A program made the translations under genes and the position numbers. A stretch of 11,830 nt of DNA from Clostridiales bacterium UBA8153. Its GTDB lineage: Bacteria > Bacillota > Sulfobacillia > UBA8153. The notes beneath the pieces are model-generated. The model saw nothing but the letters and a program-made list of their open reading frames with translations. It searched no databases and was not told the DNA's origin. Each line of letters opens with the position of its first letter. Position 1 is the stretch's first letter. This document shows, piece after piece, positions 7,891 to 11,830 of the stretch. The stretch covers positions 1-11,830 of the forward strand of contig DMHJ01000165.1 of NCBI GenBank assembly GCA_003449495.1, in the 5' to 3' direction.

Positions 7891-7936
7891 GACTGAACGG
7901 CCCCATGCTGGCATGGGGCAGGGGGAGCAAGCAGTC
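7891..7936 (-). promoter_or_regulatory. Candidate S6:S18 autoregulatory leader structure
   Basis: In the rpsF leader, GACTG (7936-7932) pairs with CAGTC (7895-7891) as an outer stem. GCCCCATG (7919-7912) pairs with CATGGGGC (7907-7900) as an inner 8-bp stem with a CCAG loop. Between the stems the 5' side has about 12 nt and the 3' side only the few bases after a CCG at 7900-7898. An asymmetric internal loop with CCG on the 3' side, just before the ribosome binding site, is what is described for the S6:S18 mRNA motif. I matched it from memory, not by a covariance model. Confidence 0.5.
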
Positions 7937-7981
7937 GGGCCTGCCTGAACCTTGCCGCCTTAGGGGCGACCTCGCATTAGC

Positions 7982-8010
7982 ATTATAGCACCGGGTAATA
8001 GGGGATGCAA
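7982..8010 (-). promoter_or_regulatory. Sigma-A type promoter of rpsF-ssb-rpsR
   Basis: On the minus strand, TTGCAT (8010-8005) and TATAAT (7987-7982) are 17 bp apart. The -10 is perfect and is preceded by TGC, an extended -10. The -35 matches TTGACA at its first three bases. Transcription would start near 7975, giving a leader of about 100 nt before rpsF. This is the best promoter I found in the window. Confidence 0.8.
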
Positions 8011-8033
8011 CGAGCCGCAATGGCTGGCGCCTG

Positions 8034-8088
8034 CCCCGGGGTTAAACCCAGCGTAACCGGGGGTTGTCGTAAATGCAATCCCCGGGTT
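8034..8088. repeat. Cluster of CCCCGGGTT-like dyads upstream of the rpsF promoter
   Basis: Within 55 bp, 24 bp upstream of the -35, the plus strand has CCCCGGGGTT (8034-8043), the near-palindrome GGGTTAAACCC (8039-8049), AACCGGGGG (8055-8063) and CCCCGGGTT (8080-8088). The last two pair at 8 of 9 positions around a 16-nt AT-richer loop. This could be an operator, an old terminator without a U-run, or chance in GC-rich DNA. Confidence 0.35.
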
Positions 8089-8729
8089 CCTTTTCCGGGC
8101 CAAATTGAGCTTCTACCTCTTAGCCATTAATCGCCAGCAAGGGGTGCAAACGGTAACCCGTCCACCCTTTCACCCGGCGGCGGGCATATTTAGAACGATC
8201 CAGTGTTCAATGCGCTGTCTCTGGTTGTCTCCGGCGGCATCTATTCCAACCGGAGCTGGTAGTTGCGAGCCGGCCGATGCCGGATGCCCTCGGCATCCAG
8301 CCGGGAACCGTCAGCGTCTCGCGGAAGGATGGAATCATTCCCCGCATGCCTAGTTTCCCGATCCTGGCCCGGCGGATCGCGCGTTGGGATTCCCCACCAG
8401 TGGCCATCAGTCCCGGCCCAAGCGGCCGACCCTCTTGCTGCCGGCGGAAGTGCCCCGGGGCCACGACTGGGATGAGCGTCGCCCCGGGGCGCTTGCGGTG
8501 AACTGGGTGCCGCCCGACGGTGGTTCTTCCCAGGGCCACTTCGCTTACACCCTCAACCGGGTCGATACCGTCAGCGGGTATGACCGGCACCGGGCGGTCC
8601 TCGGCCGAGGTGTTCCGCACACTCACGGGTAGCCTGCGCCACTGGCCCGGCCGGCCCTGGGGTCTGCATGCCGACCACGGCCAGCAGTGCCTCAATGACC
8701 CATTGCCCCGCTTGACCCGGGAAGCCGGG

Positions 8730-8822
8730 TTACAGTGCCACCGTAGCCGACCCTGCAAGCAGAACCCTAGTGCCCACGTAGAGCAGAAGAACCGCCAGGT
8801 GGTCCGCGCTAGCGTTGGCCAT
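8730..8822 (-). CDS. Possible 30-residue hydrophobic peptide or gene fragment
   Basis: This short frame runs from an ATG at 8822 to a TAA. After a polar start (MANASADHLA) it is one hydrophobic stretch, LAVLLLYVGTRVLLAG at about 9-24, long enough to cross a membrane once. Codon third positions are moderately GC-rich. The upstream AGGCGG is a weak ribosome binding site. It begins 68 bp after the ychF stop. The frame stays plausible beyond its stop (WVIEALLAVVGMQ and so on), so it may be the front part of a broken gene and not a small protein. I recognise no family. Confidence 0.2.
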   Translation of the reverse strand: MANASADHLAVLLLYVGTRVLLAGSATVAL

Positions 8823-8890
8823 GGCCGCCTGGATACCCCAGCGCCAGTGTATGGGCTAAACCGCGCACGCCTCCGGGGCGAACGGGATGG

Positions 8891-10006
8891 CTAGCTTGAG
8901 AACCTGAAGTAGAGGACGTCGCCGTCCGCCACCACATAATCTCTGCCCTCTAGGCGCACCAACCCCCTTTCCCTGGCGGCGGCGAGAGAACCGGCCCGGA
9001 TGAGTTCGGAGGAGGGGATCACCTCGGCCCGAATGAACCCGCGGGCCATGTCGCTGTGCACCTGGCCGGCCGCCTGGTGGGCCGTTCCCCCGGCCGTAAG
9101 GGTGCGAGCCCTGACTTCTTTGGAGTTGCCGGTAAAGAACGTGATCAGGTTCAGCGTCTGGTAGCTGACAAGGACCAGCCGCTCCACGCCCAGGGTCTGT
9201 ACACCGAGGGCGGCCATGAAGGAGGCGCGCTCTGCCGGATCCAACTCGACCAACTCGCTTTCCAGTTGTGCACATACCGGCACCATAGCGGCCTGCTCCT
9301 GGCAGGCCAGCGTGGCCAGGGCCGCCAGGCCGGCTTCTCCCGCCGGGTCGCCGCCTCCTTCGTCGTGGTTGCCCACGTACACCACCGGCTTTGCCGTGAG
9401 CAAGCACATCATGCGGGCCAGCGCCTGCGCGGCAGGAGTTAGGGGCGCACTGCGCAGTGCCACTCCTTGGTTGAGCGAGGCGGCCAACCCGTCCAACAGG
9501 TCGAGCTCGGTTAGAGCGGGTGCCGTAGCGCCCTTGAGGCGGCTTTGCGCCCGTTCCTTCCGGCGGTCCACGGTCTCCAGGTCTGCCAGGCACAACTCGG
9601 TGGCCAGCGTCTGCACGTCCCGTACCGGGTTCACCGTCCCGTCCACATGGGCCACTCCGGGCGCTCTGAAGCACCGGACCACATGGATGATGGCGTCTAC
9701 CTCACGGATGTGGCCGAGAAACTCGTTGCCGAGGCCTTCCCCCCGGCTGGCTCCCCGGACCAAGCCGGCGATGTCCACCAAGTGAATGGTCGTGGGCACC
9801 TGCCGCTCTGACCGCATGATGGCGCCGAGGGCTGCCAGCCTCACATCCGGCACCAGGACGCTCCCGTGGTTGGGTGCGATGGTGGTGAACGGGTAGGCAC
9901 CTGCGGGAGCACCATGACCGGTGAGGGCATTGAAAAGCGTCGTCTTGCCTGCGTTGGGCAGGCCGACGATGCCACAGCTGAATCCCAAGTTCGTCCCCGG
10001 TCGCAC
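8891..10006 (-). CDS. ychF: YchF/OLA1-type ribosome-associated nucleotide-binding protein
   Basis: This is an Obg-related P-loop protein that binds and hydrolyses ATP in preference to GTP and associates with ribosomes; it is linked to stress responses. G1 is GLPNAGKT at 15-22, where most members have NVGKST. G3 is DIAGL (78-82). The G4 position holds NHDE (213-216), fitting the NxxE of YchF that explains its loss of guanine specificity. The C-terminal TGS region follows, with FFTGNSKEVRARTL (290-303), QAAGQVHSDMARGFIRAEVI (311-330) and a final DGDVLYFRF. Length is 371 residues. The GTG at 10006 has GGAG 5 nt upstream. A TTG at 9988 would give MGFSCGIVGLPN, closer to known N-termini, so the exact start is open by six residues. 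It lies 138 bp downstream of the DUF951 gene, as ychF does in Bacillus. Confidence 0.96.
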   Translation of the reverse strand: MRPGTNLGFSCGIVGLPNAGKTTLFNALTGHGAPAGAYPFTTIAPNHGSVLVPDVRLAALGAIMRSERQVPTTIHLVDIAGLVRGASRGEGLGNEFLGHIREVDAIIHVVRCFRAPGVAHVDGTVNPVRDVQTLATELCLADLETVDRRKERAQSRLKGATAPALTELDLLDGLAASLNQGVALRSAPLTPAAQALARMMCLLTAKPVVYVGNHDEGGGDPAGEAGLAALATLACQEQAAMVPVCAQLESELVELDPAERASFMAALGVQTLGVERLVLVSYQTLNLITFFTGNSKEVRARTLTAGGTAHQAAGQVHSDMARGFIRAEVIPSSELIRAGSLAAARERGLVRLEGRDYVVADGDVLYFRFSS

Positions 10007-10016
10007 GCACTCTCCA

Positions 10017-10033
10017 CCGGCCGTAGCGGCCGG
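10017..10033 (-). other. Hairpin just upstream of the ychF ribosome binding site
   Basis: CCGGCCG and CGGCCGG form a perfect 7-bp stem with a 3-nt loop, ending about 10 nt before the GTG start. It borders the GGAG site and could affect its accessibility. No function is established from the sequence. Confidence 0.45.
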
Positions 10034-10122
10034 GTGACCGCGCGCTGGTCCAGGCTCTCGCTCCTTTTCCCATCCGATTTCTGCCTAGTACCAGGACCCC
10101 CCGGCCGCCGTCCCGCCCTCGA

Positions 10123-10140
10123 GGTCCGGACGGCCGGACC
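10123..10140 (-). other. GC hairpin after the DUF951 stop
   Basis: GGTCCGG and CCGGACC form a perfect 7-bp stem with a 4-nt loop, starting 4 nt after the DUF951 stop codon. There is no U-run, so it is not a standard intrinsic terminator. The 138-bp gap to ychF otherwise shows no convincing promoter. Confidence 0.45.
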
Positions 10141-10144
10141 CGGC

Positions 10145-10357
10145 CTAACCGCTCTGCACCTGGCCGGGCCCGGCCGCGATTTCCTTGAGTTGCCGCTCCA
10201 GCTGGGTACGAGGTATGAGCACTCGTCGCCCGCAGGTACGGCACTTGATACCGATGTCCGCGCCGGTGCGAGTCACTTCCCAGTGCTCGCCGCCGCAAGG
10301 ATGCTTCTTTTTCAGGCGCACCACGTCCCCGAGACGGATGGGAACCGGAGGCTTCAC
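10145..10357 (-). CDS. DUF951 (YyzM-like) small zinc-ribbon-like protein
   Basis: This is a 70-residue protein of unknown function. The core matches DUF951: [20 protein letters not shown] at 8-27, then [15 protein letters not shown] at 36-50. Cysteines 21, 39 and 42, with His19 or His25, could bind zinc; that is an inference from the CxxC spacing. The frame extends upstream, but the GTG at 10357 is chosen. It overlaps the TGA of mscS as GTGA, has GGGAGGT directly upstream, and gives the family's usual length. The overlap means the two genes are translationally coupled. In B. subtilis the homologue yyzM also neighbours ychF (yyaF). The last ten residues, after KEI, are outside the conserved core. 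Confidence 0.9.
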   Translation of the reverse strand: MKPPVPIRLGDVVRLKKKHPCGGEHWEVTRTGADIGIKCRTCGRRVLIPRTQLERQLKEIAAGPGQVQSG

Positions 10358-11211
10358 CGTACCTCCCGGCCGATCTTCGTGGCGGAAGCCGGGACCTGCA
10401 CCAGCCGCGGATAAGGGATCTCGATCCCCTCCCGGTCGAAAGCCAGCTTCACCGCCCTCCGTATTTCGCGCTCCAAGGCCCACTGGGCCATGGGTTCGGT
10501 GCGGGCCACGATCCGGAAGACCATTTCCGAGGGACCGAAGCTGAAGACCCCCAACACCGTGGGCCCGTCCCGGATGGACGGATTGGCCTCTTTCACTCCG
10601 GCCAAGGTCTGGTTGAGGATCTGGGTGACGCGCTCGACATCTTCTTCATAAGCCACGGATACGTCCACCATTGCGCGCATATCGCCCCGTGAATGGTTGG
10701 TTGTAACGGCGATGTTGGAGTTGGGGATCACGTGCACCTCGCCGGCAAAGGCCCTGAGTTTGGTGACTCTAAGACCCATCTCTTCTACGAGCCCGGACTG
10801 ACCACCGATGGTCACGAACTCCCCCACGGAGAACTGGTCTTCAAAGACTAGAAAAAAGCCGGTGATGATGTCTCTGACCAGGTTCTGGGCGCCGAACCCC
10901 ACCGCCAGGCCGATGATGCCGGCCCCCGCCAGTATGCTGGTGGTGTCGATGCCCAGCACACCCAGGATGGCGATGATGGCCGCCAGGCCTATGCTGTACC
11001 GCGCCACGCTCATGACTAGGGTTTCCAGGGTCTTGAGCCTTCTCTCGTCCAGGTGTGTCCTTCCGGTCATGGCCGTCCTTATCACGCGGAAGGCCACCGC
11101 CCGGGCCAGGTAGGTCAAGAGCAGGATGGCCACTATGCGCAGTAGCCCCGATCCGGCAGCTGCCAGCAGGGGAATCAGGACCGGGAGCTCGTCCGCTAGT
11201 CGCTGGAACAA
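10354..11211 (-). CDS. MscS-type small-conductance mechanosensitive channel
   Basis: This is a 285-residue membrane channel of the MscS family that would release solutes when membrane tension rises. Three hydrophobic helices are visible: about 12-42, 66-87 and 94-125. The third is the pore helix, with the glycine/alanine pattern [20 protein letters not shown] (95-114). The beta domain follows, with [19 protein letters not shown] (122-140) and the HVIPNSNI motif at 160-167. The C-terminal alpha/beta vestibule domain ends near 270. The start is TTG, supported by GGGGGAG 6 nt upstream; a short N-terminus before helix 1 is typical. It follows the YedF-like gene by 17 bp and overlaps the DUF951 start by 4 bp, so the three are one unit. 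A cluster of Firmicutes carries an mscS gene here beside ychF. Confidence 0.93.
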   Translation of the reverse strand: MFQRLADELPVLIPLLAAAGSGLLRIVAILLLTYLARAVAFRVIRTAMTGRTHLDERRLKTLETLVMSVARYSIGLAAIIAILGVLGIDTTSILAGAGIIGLAVGFGAQNLVRDIITGFFLVFEDQFSVGEFVTIGGQSGLVEEMGLRVTKLRAFAGEVHVIPNSNIAVTTNHSRGDMRAMVDVSVAYEEDVERVTQILNQTLAGVKEANPSIRDGPTVLGVFSFGPSEMVFRIVARTEPMAQWALEREIRRAVKLAFDREGIEIPYPRLVQVPASATKIGREVR

Positions 11212-11228
11212 GGGTGACTCCCCCTCCC

Positions 11229-11651
11229 TTACAAAGTGATGACGCGCTTTTTACGCAGTATGGCCTGGACCAGGTATGGAAGCTCCGTCTCCCGGCCCGC
11301 CACGGGCACTACTCCGTGCTCCCGGACCGAAGCGGAACACAGGAGAACCTCCACTCCCTGCATTTCCAGTGCGCTCAGGCTGTAGGCTGCCGGACCCGCC
11401 TCGCTGAGCAGCACGGCCCGGTTCACCAGGACCAATGCGCCGGGCCCGGGACCCCCTTCAGCCAGGATGGCCAGGAATGCTTCCATCAGCCAGCGTCCCG
11501 TCTCCGGAGCACCCCAGCTGTCGGAGTTTAGCAGGACCAGGGCGTCTCCCGGCTCCACCACTTCCCGTCCTAGCTTCTCCAGGATGGTTAGGGCTAGCCG
11601 CTCTTGATTCACCAGCTCGGTAGCGCTCACCGGTTCAGTCTTCGTCCTCAC
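11229..11651 (-). CDS. DsrE/YedF-like protein without the TusA domain
   Basis: This 140-residue protein resembles the C-terminal DsrE-like half of YedF, a protein associated with selenium or sulfur metabolism. Matching features are ALVLLNSDSWG (37-47), ETGRWLMEAFLAIL (50-63), ALVLVNRAVLL (72-82), GVEVLLCSAS with Cys105, and the end LVQAILRKKRVITL. The usual N-terminal TusA-like domain with its CPxP motif is absent. The CGTC-like motif is reduced to one cysteine (CSAS), so a sulfur-transfer role is uncertain. The frame reaches a TTG at 11708, but the GTG at 11651 is preferred: it has AAGGGGG about 8 nt upstream, and the extra 19 residues are low in complexity. It lies 17 bp upstream of mscS. 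Confidence 0.75.
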   Translation of the reverse strand: MRTKTEPVSATELVNQERLALTILEKLGREVVEPGDALVLLNSDSWGAPETGRWLMEAFLAILAEGGPGPGALVLVNRAVLLSEAGPAAYSLSALEMQGVEVLLCSASVREHGVVPVAGRETELPYLVQAILRKKRVITL

Positions 11652-11724
11652 CGGGTTACCCCCTTGTCCCGTCCTGTAGTTACCACTCGCGGGCACCGTG
11701 TGTCCCAAGAACCACTCGCACCGC

Positions 11725-11830
11725 CTAGCTGTGCCCCGGGCTCAAAGTGAGCGACCAAAGGTGAAGCACCATGGCCGGCCCGGCCGGTCCGACGCGAACT
11801 CCCAGCACCCTCCCGAACAACTCAATGGAC
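11725..11830 (-). CDS. Probable C-terminal end of an unidentified gene
   Basis: An open frame enters from the right edge and ends at a TAG. It gives 34 residues, including ELFGRVLGVRVGPAGPAMVL. Third codon positions are G or C in most codons, as in the neighbouring genes, and the frame lies on the same strand with a 73-bp gap to the next start. The fragment is too short to assign to a family, and it could be chance in GC-rich DNA. Confidence 0.4.
   Translation of the reverse strand, partial: SIELFGRVLGVRVGPAGPAMVLHLWSLTLSPGHS

Larger units (their letters stand above)
7990..8890. other. About 0.9 kb with no supported gene; possible decayed gene
   Basis: Between the rpsF promoter and the ychF stop I find no reading frame that looks like a complete protein. 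The longest (183 codons, minus strand, ending at 8207) has arginine- and tryptophan-rich ends unlike a real protein. Minus-strand pieces do look coding but change frame: a hydrophobic piece at 8730-8822, WVIEALLAVVGMQTPGPAGP just beyond its stop in the same frame, then RNTSAEDRPVPVIPADGIDP in another frame, and VGGTQFTASAPGRRSSQ after a further shift. This fits a gene broken by stops and frameshifts, but I recognise no family. Small dyads occur at 8282-8298 (GGATGCC/GGCATCC), 8693-8705 (CAATG/CATTG) and 8715-8730 (ACCCGG/CCGGGT). There is no tRNA, transposase or direct repeat. Confidence 0.5.

Noticed and set aside
7960..8103. 47-codon frame from a TTG at 8103 with an AGAGGT upstream
   Set aside because: It crosses the rpsF promoter and transcription start and resembles no protein; the Shine-Dalgarno-like match is probably chance.
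8207..8758. 183-codon minus-strand frame in the ychF-rpsF gap
   Set aside because: Its ends are rich in Arg, Trp and Pro with no family resemblance, and the coding-like signal changes frame within it. It is treated as part of a possible decayed gene.
10358..10483. Upstream extension of the DUF951 frame to 10483
   Set aside because: It would overlap the end of mscS by about 130 bp and add residues unrelated to the family; the GTG at 10357 overlaps the mscS stop in the usual coupled way.

Overview
The window looks like chromosomal core DNA of a GC-rich, endospore-forming Firmicute, most like the Moorella/Desulfotomaculum-type thermophilic or anaerobic clostridia. Three things suggest this. The gene order follows the conserved Firmicute neighbourhood near the replication origin (ychF, rpsF-ssb-rpsR, yybS, rplI, dnaB, purA). 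A LonC-type protease is present, a family known only from spore formers. Third codon positions are GC-rich, and GTG and TTG starts preceded by strong AGGAGG-type ribosome binding sites are frequent. All supported genes lie on the minus strand, so transcription runs from high to low coordinates.

Layout in transcription order. The right end holds the probable C-terminus of an unidentified gene. It is followed by a DsrE/YedF-like protein, an MscS-type channel, a DUF951 zinc-ribbon-like protein overlapping the channel gene by 4 bp, and the YchF/OLA1-type nucleotide-binding protein. About 0.9 kb without a convincing gene follows (7990-8890). It contains coding-like fragments in several frames and may be a decayed gene. 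Next comes the only near-consensus promoter I found, with a leader whose folding resembles the S6:S18 autoregulatory element, and then rpsF-ssb-rpsR. Two hairpins, the second with a short U-run, separate these from yybS(DUF2232)-rplI-lonC-dnaB-FAD oxidoreductase-purA. Those genes are tightly packed, and purA runs off the left end.

The genes cover translation (S6, S18, L9, YchF), replication and repair (SSB, DnaB), proteolysis linked to sporulation (LonC), purine synthesis (PurA), osmotic protection (MscS) and several poorly characterised proteins (YybS, DUF951, COG2509-type flavoprotein, YedF-like). Two departures from the Bacillus arrangement stand out. The c-di-AMP phosphodiesterase gene gdpP (yybT), which sits between yybS and rplI in B. 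subtilis, is absent. LonC and the flavoprotein gene are inserted around dnaB. I saw no mobile element, CRISPR array, tRNA or rRNA. No clearly new multi-gene system is evident; the best leads are the 0.9 kb gap, the rpsF leader and the cysteine-rich flavoprotein coupled to purA.
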